In this document: one piece after another, positions 25,545 through 34,145 of the stretch | How positions within the stretch are numbered: the first letter of the stretch is position 1 | How the letters are laid out: the number at the start of each line of letters is the position of its first letter | Assembly: GCF_900100945.1 (NCBI RefSeq) | Contig: NZ_FNCG01000003.1 | Coordinates: forward strand, 582,715 to 646,714 | Reading direction: 5' to 3' | DNA: 64,000 nt | From: Mucilaginibacter gossypii | GTDB taxonomy: Bacteria; Bacteroidota; Bacteroidia; Sphingobacteriales; Sphingobacteriaceae | Notes under the pieces: generated by a model | What the model was told of the DNA's origin: nothing | What the model saw: the letters and a program-made list of their open reading frames with translations, nothing else | Databases searched by the model: none | Position numbers and translations under genes: made by a program

Positions 25545-25901
25545 TTAAGCCATAACCCTTGTCAAAACATCCACCAGTTCCTGAATTTCGAAAGGCTTGC
25601 CAATATAGGCATCTGCTTCTCCAATTGCTGCTTTTTGTTTAATTGCAGGGTTGGCAGAAATCAACACAACAGGAATTTCCCGGGTTACGGGCTTCGATTT
25701 AAATAAAATACAAATTATATGGCCGCTAATAATCGGCAGGTTTTCATCAAGTAAAAAACAATCAGGCTGTAAGGCCACCATTTCTTCCAAAGTGGTGAAA
25801 GCCTTAAATCCAGACACCCGAAAACCCTCATTTTCGAGCAGCAGCGTGGTAGATTCAAGGATATCAGGTTCGTCTTCTATTAATACAATGTGTTTGCTCA
25901 T
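25545..25901 (-). CDS. Single-domain response regulator (receiver only)
   Basis: A 118-residue CheY-like receiver. The acidic pair Glu9-Asp10, phosphoacceptor Asp52 in FLLDENLP, Ser82 and the conserved Lys102 in YIGKPFE are all present, so it should accept phosphate. No output domain is attached and no histidine kinase gene lies nearby, so it must signal through a distant partner or protein contact. It is divergent from the serine hydrolase gene. Confidence 0.92.
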   Translation of the reverse strand: MSKHIVLIEDEPDILESTTLLLENEGFRVSGFKAFTTLEEMVALQPDCFLLDENLPIISGHIICILFKSKPVTREIPVVLISANPAIKQKAAIGEADAYIGKPFEIQELVDVLTRVMA

Positions 25902-26027
25902 AAATTATCCTTCTTCTACGAAAGTACTCCCCTAGTAGTTGGGTGGCCGCGAAAGTATGATAAAATCTGTAACCATCTAGTTAATGCTTGCGTCTCAATA
26001 AAAACACACATCATACTTTACCTAACA

Positions 26028-27182
26028 GTGAAAAATCACATACAATACTTATACCATAAATACACTGAGTTATTTATTCTCATCTGCTTAATTTCATTTG
26101 GGTTCTGCGGTATTTCAGAAGCCCAAATAGTAACTCCGGCAGGAAAACTTATCAGCAATGCCATGATAGACACATTTCTGCAAAAACAGATCGACTCATT
26201 GCAGCTTCCCGGATTATCAATAGCATTTATCAGTAAAGGCAAAATCGTTTATCACCGTGCTTTAGGAGTAACAGATATTAAAACAAAAACCCCAATAGAC
26301 GAACAGTCGATTTTTGAAGCGGCTTCGCTCTCCAAGCCTGTATTTACCTATTGGGTTATGAAATTGGTTGACCGGGGCATATTAAATATGGATACCCCTT
26401 TGTATAAATATCTTCCCTATCCTGATATTGCACAGGATGAGAGATATAAGCTAATCACCGCCCGGATGGTGCTTTCTCACCAATCCGGTTTTCCAAACTG
26501 GCGTTTCTTCACTGCCGATTCCTCTTTACACGTGAAACAAGGTGACCTTTATTTGAATTTTAAGCCAGGTACAGCATTCAATTATTCGGGCGAGGGGTTT
26601 CTTTACCTGGGCAAAGTGGTAGCGCATTTGCTTAACTGTTCATTGCAAAATATGGAGCCACTGTTTGAACGTGAAGTTGCTATCCCACTACACATGCCCC
26701 ATAGTTCATACACTGCCAATCCCTATATTTTGAAACATAAGGTCAGAGGACATCACGATGGGCACATAGATCCTGCTAACGGATTAAACTGGCCTATAAT
26801 TCCATCCATCAGCATTGATTCAAACACTTTCAATCCTGCAGCTTCCCTGCACACCAACGCTTTAGATTATGCCGCATTCCTCATAGCCCTGATGAATGAC
26901 CAAGGACTAAGTACCAATAGTATCCATGAAATGTTCCGGCAGCAATTAACCGTGCCCCTTCCCGAAGATTTCCGCAAAGCAGGCTATTCAGCCTGGGGAT
27001 TGGGCATAGCAATAGCGCAAATTCCATCAGGTGCAATTTACTTACACTCAGGCAATAATGGCAATTTTCAATCAGCTTTCATGATGGATAAGGCCCGGCA
27101 GTCCGGCTATGTATTTTTTACCAATTGCGATCACGGGAACACTTTTAATGAGAAACTGGAGGCTTTCCTTTCGCTTAAATAG
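26028..27182 (+). CDS. Serine hydrolase, class C beta-lactamase-like family
   Basis: An exported protein of 384 residues with a signal peptide-like N-terminus (KYTELFILICLISFGFCGISEAQ). It has the penicillin-binding-protein/beta-lactamase fold: the nucleophile motif SLSK (Ser100, Lys103), a FNYSGEGF segment in place of the YxN motif and LHSGNNGNF in place of KTG. Members include esterases, D-aminopeptidases and true lactamases, and the motif changes argue against calling it a resistance enzyme. The GTG at 26028 is chosen; the open frame extends to 25890 but would overlap the receiver gene and lack a signal peptide at its start. Confidence 0.87.
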   Translation: MKNHIQYLYHKYTELFILICLISFGFCGISEAQIVTPAGKLISNAMIDTFLQKQIDSLQLPGLSIAFISKGKIVYHRALGVTDIKTKTPIDEQSIFEAASLSKPVFTYWVMKLVDRGILNMDTPLYKYLPYPDIAQDERYKLITARMVLSHQSGFPNWRFFTADSSLHVKQGDLYLNFKPGTAFNYSGEGFLYLGKVVAHLLNCSLQNMEPLFEREVAIPLHMPHSSYTANPYILKHKVRGHHDGHIDPANGLNWPIIPSISIDSNTFNPAASLHTNALDYAAFLIALMNDQGLSTNSIHEMFRQQLTVPLPEDFRKAGYSAWGLGIAIAQIPSGAIYLHSGNNGNFQSAFMMDKARQSGYVFFTNCDHGNTFNEKLEAFLSLK

Positions 27183-27200
27183 GTTTACTATATTTGCTGC

Positions 27201-27623
27201 ATGGATACACCACTCCAACTTTCCACTTTTGAATCTGAGTTTCGCGTACGCCCCGATGATATCGACATGTTTCAGCACGTACATAACAGCAAATATTTTG
27301 ATTATGTACTGGCTGCGCGTTACGAACAGATGGAGCGTTGCTATGGAATGGCGATGGAAAAATTTATGGAACGCGGCTTCGGCTGGGTGGTACGTACCGC
27401 CCATGTGGATTATAAACGTGCTTTAACCATGGGCGATTACTTTATTGTGAAAACCGGTATTGAAAGTATTGACGACAAAGGCTGCCGTGTAAAGTTTATC
27501 ATCACCAATAAAGCCACTAAAAAGATCTGCTGCGATGGTTGGTTTGATTATGTGATGATTGACATGGCTACCGGACGCGGTGCAAAGATCCCTCAGGATG
27601 TAATTGATCAGTACCTGATCTGA
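27201..27623 (+). CDS. Acyl-CoA thioesterase (4-hydroxybenzoyl-CoA thioesterase fold)
   Basis: A 140-residue hot-dog fold protein. The active-site helix is clear: FRVRPDDIDMFQHVHNSKYFDYVLAARYEQM, with the catalytic Asp in the DxxxHVHN pattern. It belongs to the YbgC/FadM-like group that hydrolyses acyl-CoA thioesters; the acyl chain is unknown. It follows the serine hydrolase by 18 bases and ends 2 bases from the convergent recombinase gene. Confidence 0.9.
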   Translation: MDTPLQLSTFESEFRVRPDDIDMFQHVHNSKYFDYVLAARYEQMERCYGMAMEKFMERGFGWVVRTAHVDYKRALTMGDYFIVKTGIESIDDKGCRVKFIITNKATKKICCDGWFDYVMIDMATGRGAKIPQDVIDQYLI

Positions 27624-27625
27624 CC

Positions 27626-28525
27626 TTAACTGCGCGGATGGAATTGGCTGATGGTGCTTTTTAAATACTCCCTGTCTAAATGGGTATAGATCTCTGTTGT
27701 GGTGATGCTTTCATGTCCCAGCATCTCCTGTACTGCCCGTAAATCGGCGCCACCTTCAACCAGGTGTGTGGCAAAGGAATGCCGAAAGGTATGTGGACTT
27801 ATCTTTTTCTTCAATCCGATGATTTCAGCCAACCCTTTGATGGTTAAAAAAATAATCTGCCGGCTTAACCTTGTGCCGCGCCTGTTCAGGAAAACATAAT
27901 CCTCCTCACCTCTTTTTATTGGGTTATGTACCCTTACATTTTCTATCCAGATCTTCAGCGCTTTTATAGCTTCGCTGCCTATAGGCACTAATCGCTCTTT
28001 GTTGCCTTTACCGGTTACCTTTATAAATTCAATGTCAAGGTACAGGTTAGACAGTTTCAGTTCGGTAAGCTCGGATACACGCAGGCCTGATCCGTACAGG
28101 GTTTCCAGGATGGCTTTGTTACGCATGCCTTCAGGTTTGGAAAGGTCTAAGGCAGCTATAATTTTGTTGATCTCTTCATAGCTCAATGTATCCGGCAGTT
28201 TACGCCTGATCTTGGGCGATTCGAGCAGTTCTGACGGATCTGATTTAATGATATCCTCCATCAGCAGGTATTTAAAAAACGCTTTGATCCCCGAGAGGAT
28301 CCTGGCTTGAGATGACGGGATCACCCCCAGTTCATTTATCCAGTTAATGAACCCGCGTAAATCAGTTAAAGTAATTAATTCTGGCTTTAATTTAGCTGTC
28401 TGTGAATCTGAATATTGATATAACTTTTCTATATCTCTGCTGTAAGCTTCGATGGAGTTGTCGGATAGCGACTTCTCTAATTTTAAATATGCCTGGAAAC
28501 CTTTTATCGCCGAACGCCAATCCAA
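27626..28525 (-). CDS. xerD: Tyrosine site-specific recombinase, XerD type
   Basis: A 299-residue integrase-family recombinase matching the housekeeping XerC/XerD that resolve chromosome dimers at dif. The N-terminal SAM-like domain (about 5-90) precedes the catalytic domain with Arg149 (GSGLRVSEL), Lys173, His245 and Arg248 (HTFRHSFATHLVEGGADL), His271 (LGHESITTTEIYTH) and the nucleophile Tyr280. Size, motif and lack of flanking repeats argue for the chromosomal enzyme and not a mobile-element integrase. C and D types cannot be separated with certainty. Confidence 0.92.
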   Translation of the reverse strand: MDWRSAIKGFQAYLKLEKSLSDNSIEAYSRDIEKLYQYSDSQTAKLKPELITLTDLRGFINWINELGVIPSSQARILSGIKAFFKYLLMEDIIKSDPSELLESPKIRRKLPDTLSYEEINKIIAALDLSKPEGMRNKAILETLYGSGLRVSELTELKLSNLYLDIEFIKVTGKGNKERLVPIGSEAIKALKIWIENVRVHNPIKRGEEDYVFLNRRGTRLSRQIIFLTIKGLAEIIGLKKKISPHTFRHSFATHLVEGGADLRAVQEMLGHESITTTEIYTHLDREYLKSTISQFHPRS

Positions 28526-28565
28526 TTGATTTTAGTTTTGATGATTTATAGCTAAGTTTGAACTA

Positions 28566-28985
28566 ATGAAGATACAAATTATAAACGGTCCCAATTTGAA
28601 CCTGTTAGGCGTTCGCGAAAAATCAATTTATGGCGATGCCAGTTTTGAAACCTACCTTGAAACTTTGCGCCAACGCTATGCAAACATCACCATTGATTAT
28701 TATCAAAGCAACATTGAGGGCGAAATTATAAATAAACTGCATGAAATTGGGTTTAGTTACGATGGTATTGTGATGAATGCCGGGGCGTATACCCACACTT
28801 CTATTGCCATTGCCGATGCTATTGCTGCAATAAACACACCGGTTATAGAGGTGCATATCTCCAACGTACACAAGCGCGAGGAGTTCAGGCATAAATCAAT
28901 GATAGCGGCCAGTTGTCGTGGCGTAATTGCAGGTTTCGGGATGGATAGCTATCGCCTGGCCATTGAAAATCTGTCGTTTAAATAA
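28566..28985 (+). CDS. aroQ: Type II 3-dehydroquinate dehydratase
   Basis: A 139-residue shikimate-pathway enzyme that dehydrates 3-dehydroquinate. The family signature INGPNLNLLGVREKSIYG is present, with Arg18 and Tyr22 in the active-site loop. NAGAYTHTSIAIADAI and VEVHISNVHKREEFRHKS provide the Asn and His residues. Size fits the dodecameric type II enzymes. It is divergent from xerD (40-base gap). Confidence 0.96.
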   Translation: MKIQIINGPNLNLLGVREKSIYGDASFETYLETLRQRYANITIDYYQSNIEGEIINKLHEIGFSYDGIVMNAGAYTHTSIAIADAIAAINTPVIEVHISNVHKREEFRHKSMIAASCRGVIAGFGMDSYRLAIENLSFK

Positions 28986-29012
28986 TATTAAAATATTTTT
29001 TCGTTTTGATAA

Positions 29013-29035
29013 AACGCTTTTGGTGTAAAAGCGTT
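29013..29035. other. Stem-loop between aroQ and the MscS gene
   Basis: AACGCTTTT and AAAAGCGTT form a perfect 9-bp stem with a 5-base loop, 30 bases before the MscS start. There is no T run after it, so it may be a weak terminator or a leader structure. Confidence 0.4.
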
Positions 29036-29064
29036 AAAACATTGCTTTCAGCTTATTGTTCCAG

Positions 29065-31608
29065 ATGCTTAAAATATTCAGGGTTGCCGCGCTAAGTTTG
29101 CTTTTTGTTACGCTGTTATTCAGTGTTGATGCATTTGCCCAAGCCAAAAAGAAAAGATCAAAATCGGTAAGAGACTCGCTCCGCGCCTCTATCCTTTCGC
29201 GCGATTCGATGATGCGCGCGCTCAAACGCTCGGATACATCGGTAAACAACCTGCTGCAAAAGGTTGAATATTATACATCTGCCTTTAACCAGATCAAAAG
29301 CAACCTGTCAAAAAAGTTAGATACGGCAGAGATCAGCACTAAGCTACCATCATTTGAAAGGCGGATTACGCTCATCAAATCGCTTATTGATAATGATAAA
29401 TCGAGCACGTTAAGGTACCTTTATACCATCAGGGATGTGCTTACCCGCAGTGATGACCAACTTGACCTTTGGCAGGAACAGCTTGCAGATATCAATAGTA
29501 AACTTGTTCAAAATCAAAACGATTTGGACGCCATATCGCGCGATAGCGTTTTAAAAATCCTGCCTGCTGATAGCTCACTGGCTACTACCTATCTCATCCA
29601 AAAAATAGCAATCGACAGCAAATATCACCGCCTGGATACTACCAATAAAAAGGTAATGGTGAAAGTAGGCCTGCTGCAAAACCGCACCTCAGCTGTTTAT
29701 ATTTCGATACTTGACCTCAAAGACCAGATTGATACCAAGATCAGGGATTTCAGCATTAGGGCGATGTCCCAGGAGTATAGCAACATATGGAACATGAATG
29801 CTGATGAAGGCAATGATTTCGGTACAGCCACAAAGGCTACTGCCGATATGAACGCTAAGCTTTTTAACTTTTTCATTGGCAGGGATATTCTGATCCATCT
29901 CGGGGGTTTAGTGGTGTTATTAGTATTTTTCGCCTGGGTCCGCGCCAGTCGCCGCAGGATCATGCGTGATAACGATACGCCCGAAAGTGTGTTTAGCCAG
30001 GCCAATTACGTTGTGAATTATCCGTTTGTATCCTCAATTGTTTTAACTTTTACGTTGCTGCCAAACGTTTATGATCACCCACCGGTAATTGTATTGGAGA
30101 TGTTTTTATTGGTGCTGATGATTGCCCTGCTTTACCTCATAAAAAAGGCATGCCCTGCAACCATGTTCCGTTACATGCTGCAGTTATTTTGTATCACTAT
30201 TATTTACAGCCTGAGCAATCTTTATATCCAGGTTACCAATATCGACAGGGTAGTTATTTTGATTTTAGGCCTCGCTGCATCGGTAATAAGTTTCAGGTTT
30301 TTATCAGAAGTGCGCAAGGCCACGGCTGATTACCTGCCTTATACCGGCTTTATATTGAAGGTTTTCATATTTCTGCAAGGGGCATCTTTTTTATGCAATG
30401 TTTTCGGCAGGGTAAGTTTGGCTAAGATCATTGGTGTAAGTGTGGTGTATAACCTTTGGCTTGCCCTGGCTTTGTATTATATGGTGCACATCATTATGGA
30501 AGCCTTGTTCCTGCAACTGGAAGCCGGTAAAAAGAGCAATAACCTTACTTCTTTTATCGATTATAAATTGATGCAAAATAAGTTCAGGAGTGTGCTGAGC
30601 ATATTGGCTACCTTGTTGTGGCTGGTAATGCTTACCCAAAACCTGAACGTTGAAGATACCGTATTTGATTACCTGGGTGATTTTCTGACCAAAAACCGCA
30701 GCATCGGGGGTACCAATACCCAGTTCACGTTTCAAAGCGTAATCATATTTGTGGCCGTGATCTGGCTGTCATCCATCGCGTCAAAGATCATCAGTTACCT
30801 TTATGATATTGCTGCCAAACACGCCAACGATATCGACGTAGCCAAGAAAAAGAACCGCACCTCTACCCTGCTTATCCGCATCGGCGTAATTGCTTTAGGC
30901 TTTTTCCTGGCCGTTGCTGCTTCGGGTGTGCCTATTGATAAGATTACCATCATCATCAGTGCCTTTGGTATTGGTATTGGTTTTGGCTTACAGAATATCG
31001 TAAACAACCTGGTATCGGGTTTGATACTGGCTTTCGAGAAACCTATCCAGGTTGGTGATATCATTGAGGTTGATAACCGGTCGGGCACTATAATGGATAT
31101 CGGTATCCGGGCCAGTAAAATAGCCACTTCCGATGGCGCCGAGGTAATCGTTCCTAACGGTGACCTGATTTCGCACCATGTAATTAATTGGACGCTAAGT
31201 AATAACAATCGCCGCGTAGAGCTAATAGTAGGAGTAGCATATGGATCTGATATCGAAAAAGTTAAGAATATATTATTAAACTTATTGATGAGCCATGATG
31301 ATATCATGGCTCAACCCGCGCCGTCTGTGTTCCTGCACAACCTCAACGAAAGCTCGGTTGATTTCAGGCTATTCTTTTGGGCTGCAGATATCTCCACATG
31401 GCTTTCATTGAAAAGCCGCGTGCTTGCCGATATCTATGATGCTTTTGCTAAAGAAGGTATCGAAATACCGTTCCGCCAGCAGGATGTACGGGTGATATGG
31501 CCTAAGGGTTTGCCACCTATTAAAGTAGAAGCGCCGGGAATAAGGGAAGCTGAAGAAACAGAACAGGATACAAACGATACTAAAGCTCCGAAGGATCAAG
31601 ATCAGTAA
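29065..31608 (+). CDS. MscS family mechanosensitive channel, large type
   Basis: An 847-residue membrane protein with an N-terminal signal-like segment (MLKIFRVAALSLLFVTLLFSVDAFAQ). A periplasmic helical domain of about 250 residues and about ten hydrophobic segments follow, then the conserved MscS pore and beta domains: AFGIGIGFGLQNIVNNLVSGLILAFEKPIQVGDIIEV and ATSDGAEVIVPNGDLISHHVINW. Such channels open under membrane tension to release solutes; the large periplasmic part resembles MscK/MscM-type proteins. The ATG at 29065 is preferred over a TTG three codons earlier. Its last 29 bases overlap the 3' end of the convergent glycosyltransferase gene. Confidence 0.9.
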   Translation: MLKIFRVAALSLLFVTLLFSVDAFAQAKKKRSKSVRDSLRASILSRDSMMRALKRSDTSVNNLLQKVEYYTSAFNQIKSNLSKKLDTAEISTKLPSFERRITLIKSLIDNDKSSTLRYLYTIRDVLTRSDDQLDLWQEQLADINSKLVQNQNDLDAISRDSVLKILPADSSLATTYLIQKIAIDSKYHRLDTTNKKVMVKVGLLQNRTSAVYISILDLKDQIDTKIRDFSIRAMSQEYSNIWNMNADEGNDFGTATKATADMNAKLFNFFIGRDILIHLGGLVVLLVFFAWVRASRRRIMRDNDTPESVFSQANYVVNYPFVSSIVLTFTLLPNVYDHPPVIVLEMFLLVLMIALLYLIKKACPATMFRYMLQLFCITIIYSLSNLYIQVTNIDRVVILILGLAASVISFRFLSEVRKATADYLPYTGFILKVFIFLQGASFLCNVFGRVSLAKIIGVSVVYNLWLALALYYMVHIIMEALFLQLEAGKKSNNLTSFIDYKLMQNKFRSVLSILATLLWLVMLTQNLNVEDTVFDYLGDFLTKNRSIGGTNTQFTFQSVIIFVAVIWLSSIASKIISYLYDIAAKHANDIDVAKKKNRTSTLLIRIGVIALGFFLAVAASGVPIDKITIIISAFGIGIGFGLQNIVNNLVSGLILAFEKPIQVGDIIEVDNRSGTIMDIGIRASKIATSDGAEVIVPNGDLISHHVINWTLSNNNRRVELIVGVAYGSDIEKVKNILLNLLMSHDDIMAQPAPSVFLHNLNESSVDFRLFFWAADISTWLSLKSRVLADIYDAFAKEGIEIPFRQQDVRVIWPKGLPPIKVEAPGIREAEETEQDTNDTKAPKDQDQ

Positions 31609-32617
31609 AATGAGTTTTCTTTTTCACAAAGAAATCCCAAACTATACTGCCTCTGTATATGCCTTTTGTGTTTTGTACCGCGTTGCCTTTCGCCTTTTGC
31701 CTTTCGCCTTTACCCTTCTTAAAGAGGCTTAACACAAAGCTTTGATGTGCCCTGCTTACTGCCCAGGCATCTTTGCGTTTACCTTCCATCAAAAACCTGA
31801 ACAAGGCCAGTAGATCCATTATAAAGCGGATGCTGATCACCCAAAACGTCCGCCAAAATGGAAGGTTCTTTTTTATAAGCAGCAGGTTATTCCTGAAATT
31901 GAGATAAGTCTTAAACGGATTTTCGGCATTTAATGTACCGCCGCCAACGTGATATATGGTTGATTGCGCGCAATACATTACTTTATAGCCCATGTTTTTT
32001 AAGCGCCAGCAAAGGTCAATCTCTTCCATATGGGCAAAAAAGCTTTCATCAAAGCCGCCGGCTTCATCCCAAATGCTTTTTTTGATAAACAAAGAAGCTC
32101 CCGATGCCCAGAATACCTCACCTGATTGCTCATATTGACCGTTATCCTTTTCCAGCTCGTAAAAGATTCTACCGCGGCAAAAGGGATAGCCGTGCTTATC
32201 AATAAAGCCACCGGCAGCGCCGGCATGTTCAAAATATTCTTTTTGTGCGTATGACCGGATCTTGGGAGCAGCAGCAGCGATTAAACTATCTCTTTCCATT
32301 AATTCGATAACAGGTTCAATCCAGCCTGGAACAACCTCAACGTCGGAGTTAAGCAGGATATAATAATCGGCATCAACCTGGGCCAGCACCCGGTTATACC
32401 CCCCTGTAAAGCCGTAGTTTTTATCATTTTGGATAATCCTTACCGATGGATAGTTTGCGCGCATAAACGCTACTGAATCATCCGAAGAAGCGTTATCCCC
32501 CATAACGATATCCAGGTTAGGATACGTTGAGGATAATACCGAAGGAAGAAATTGTTTAAGGTACTTTGCGCCGTTCCAGTTTAAAATAACTACAGCAACT
32601 TTAGGTGTATGGGTCAT
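31580..32617 (-). CDS. Glycosyltransferase family 2
   Basis: A 345-residue GT-A fold transferase: VAVVILNWNGAKYLKQFLPS at the start, Asp41 in GDNASSDDS, the metal-site LLNSDVEVVPGW (Asp92) and the acceptor-side GEVFWASGASLFIKKSIWDEAGGFDESFFAHMEEIDLCWRL pattern typical of rhamnosyltransferase-like GT2 enzymes of cell-surface polysaccharides. A membrane-associated helix lies near 255-280. Residues of about 303-312 are encoded by a tandem repeat, and the C-terminus overlaps the MscS gene. Its ATG overlaps the stop of the acyltransferase gene (ATGA), so the two are translationally coupled. Confidence 0.9.
   Translation of the reverse strand: MTHTPKVAVVILNWNGAKYLKQFLPSVLSSTYPNLDIVMGDNASSDDSVAFMRANYPSVRIIQNDKNYGFTGGYNRVLAQVDADYYILLNSDVEVVPGWIEPVIELMERDSLIAAAAPKIRSYAQKEYFEHAGAAGGFIDKHGYPFCRGRIFYELEKDNGQYEQSGEVFWASGASLFIKKSIWDEAGGFDESFFAHMEEIDLCWRLKNMGYKVMYCAQSTIYHVGGGTLNAENPFKTYLNFRNNLLLIKKNLPFWRTFWVISIRFIMDLLALFRFLMEGKRKDAWAVSRAHQSFVLSLFKKGKGERQKAKGNAVQNTKGIYRGSIVWDFFVKKKTHFTDLDPSEL
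31683..31710. repeat. Tandem 14-base repeat inside the glycosyltransferase gene
   Basis: TTGCCTTTCGCCTT occurs twice in direct succession, and related CCTTTCGCCTTT wording recurs at 44806-44834 beside the xylB stop. The unit length is not a multiple of three, so a gain or loss of one copy changes the C-terminal frame. Confidence 0.7.
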
Positions 32618-33498
32618 CTATGTAAATCCTCCGGCTTAAATTTCCATCTCCGGTGCGACCATAGCCAATATTGCGGTTCCCTCCTGATCATCCCCTCAAG
32701 ATATTTAACATGCATATCTGTTATTTCGTGTTCGGCAGTTTCTTTTGGTGTTTCGGTAAGCGGGATTAGCGTATATTCATAATATCCGCGTTTTACCCTT
32801 TTCATGTCGTAAAAAACAACAGCTGCGTCAATTGTTTTGGCAATTTTTTCGATACCCAAAAATACCGCAGTAGGCTGGTTTAAAAAATTGGTGAAATAGT
32901 TTACCTCATGCATCACGGGAGTTTGATCGCCTACGAGCACACTTACAGTAAGTTCTTTACGGTATTCAATCATTTTACGCAATGTTTGCTTCATGGCAAC
33001 CGGCTGCCCACCAAACCTAGAACGGATCTTGATGAAAAAATCATCAAACGTTTTGTTAGACAAGTTTTTGTAAATGATCATGAACCTTTTATCGGTAACA
33101 AAGTTGAAATTGAGGGCGGCCATTTCCCAGTTGCAGTAATGGCCGGCAACTGCAATAATACTTTTACCTTTAGCAAAGTATTCAAACACCAAATCGGAGT
33201 TGGTAGCCACTACCCTTTTCTGGATCTGTTTTTCTGATACGGTGATCATTTTAATGGTTTCCACTATCAGGTCGGCCAGGTAGCGATAATACTTTCGTTC
33301 AATATCATGACGTTCCTGATCTGTTTTTTCGGGAAACGAATTGCGGAGGTTTTGCTGCACCACATCGCGGCGATAATGAACAATGTGGTAGATAATAACG
33401 AAAGAAATATCAGATAAAATGTATAAAAACCAAAAGGGCAGCAGCGATATCAGGTATAAAATTAATATGCCAAACTTAGTAAAGCCCTTTTTTATCAT
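32614..33498 (-). CDS. Lipid A biosynthesis acyltransferase (LpxL/HtrB family)
   Basis: A 294-residue inner-membrane-associated acyltransferase with an N-terminal anchor helix (about 10-30) and the catalytic HX4E pattern in AVAGHYCNWEMAALN (His120, Glu125). Family members add a secondary acyl chain to lipid A precursors. In Bacteroidota, related proteins are also involved in aminolipid or ornithine-lipid chemistry, so the acceptor is uncertain. The ATG at 33498 is chosen, since the frame upstream runs into the divergent WbqC gene. Coupled to the GT2 gene. Confidence 0.87.
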   Translation of the reverse strand: MIKKGFTKFGILILYLISLLPFWFLYILSDISFVIIYHIVHYRRDVVQQNLRNSFPEKTDQERHDIERKYYRYLADLIVETIKMITVSEKQIQKRVVATNSDLVFEYFAKGKSIIAVAGHYCNWEMAALNFNFVTDKRFMIIYKNLSNKTFDDFFIKIRSRFGGQPVAMKQTLRKMIEYRKELTVSVLVGDQTPVMHEVNYFTNFLNQPTAVFLGIEKIAKTIDAAVVFYDMKRVKRGYYEYTLIPLTETPKETAEHEITDMHVKYLEGMIRREPQYWLWSHRRWKFKPEDLHR

Positions 33499-33533
33499 TA
33501 TTTTAGCCAATTTTGAGCACAAACATAAAATAT

Positions 33534-34145
33534 ATGATTGAAAAAGGCGCTGTGTTACCTATGTTTTATCTTCCACCGGTCGACTATTTTGTACAGTTAA
33601 ATATGTACAAGCCTGATATACTGATAGAAAGAGAAGAGCATTTCCCCAAACAAACTTATCGCAACCGGGCTAATATCTACTCGCCCGATGGGGTACTGGC
33701 ATTGGTGGTGCCGGTAATAAAAGGTTCAAAAAACCATACTAAAGTTAAAGATGTAAAAATCAGCTACGATTTTATGTGGCAGCGCCTGCACTGGCAAAGC
33801 TTGCAGGCCTGTTATCGCCGTTCGGCTTATTTTGAATTTTATGAAGATGATTTAGCGCCTTTTTATGAAAAACAAATCACCTATTTGTTTGATTATAATC
33901 AGGAGCTTTTGAACCTGCTGCTCAAGCTTACTAAAATAAAAACAGAACTAAATTATACGGATGAATACCAGGCCGAATATCCTAACCTGCACGATTTTCG
34001 GTTTTCTATTCATCCTAAAAAAGAAAGCGAAATGCAGCAGAAACCATATTTCCAGGTATTTGAAGACCGACGGGGCTTTATGAAAAACCTGAGTATTATT
34101 GACCTGCTGTTTAACCAGGGCCCGCAAACCATAAACTATTTGTAG
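33534..34145 (+). CDS. WbqC family protein
   Basis: A 203-residue soluble protein of the WbqC-like family: MIEKGAVLPMFYLPPVDYFVQL at the start, then FPKQTYRNRANIYSPDGVLALVVPV and the QRLHWQSLQACYRRSAYFEFYEDDLAPFY block. Family members are found in O-antigen and polysaccharide loci, where some act in amino-sugar modification; the activity of this one is not known. The ATG at 33534 is preferred over a TTG at 33513. It is divergent from the acyltransferase gene, and its stop codon is followed with no gap by the corA start. Confidence 0.85.
   Translation: MIEKGAVLPMFYLPPVDYFVQLNMYKPDILIEREEHFPKQTYRNRANIYSPDGVLALVVPVIKGSKNHTKVKDVKISYDFMWQRLHWQSLQACYRRSAYFEFYEDDLAPFYEKQITYLFDYNQELLNLLLKLTKIKTELNYTDEYQAEYPNLHDFRFSIHPKKESEMQQKPYFQVFEDRRGFMKNLSIIDLLFNQGPQTINYL

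Noticed and set aside
25890..26027. Longer start for the serine hydrolase
   Set aside because: It overlaps the receiver gene and would place the signal peptide in the middle of the protein; the GTG at 26028 fits better.
25890..27182. Beta-lactamase resistance gene
   Set aside because: The second and third active-site motifs differ from true lactamases, so only the general serine hydrolase family is supported.
27626..28525. XerD-type recombinase as sign of a mobile element
   Set aside because: Motifs and length fit the housekeeping dif recombinase, and no attachment-site repeats or element genes flank it.
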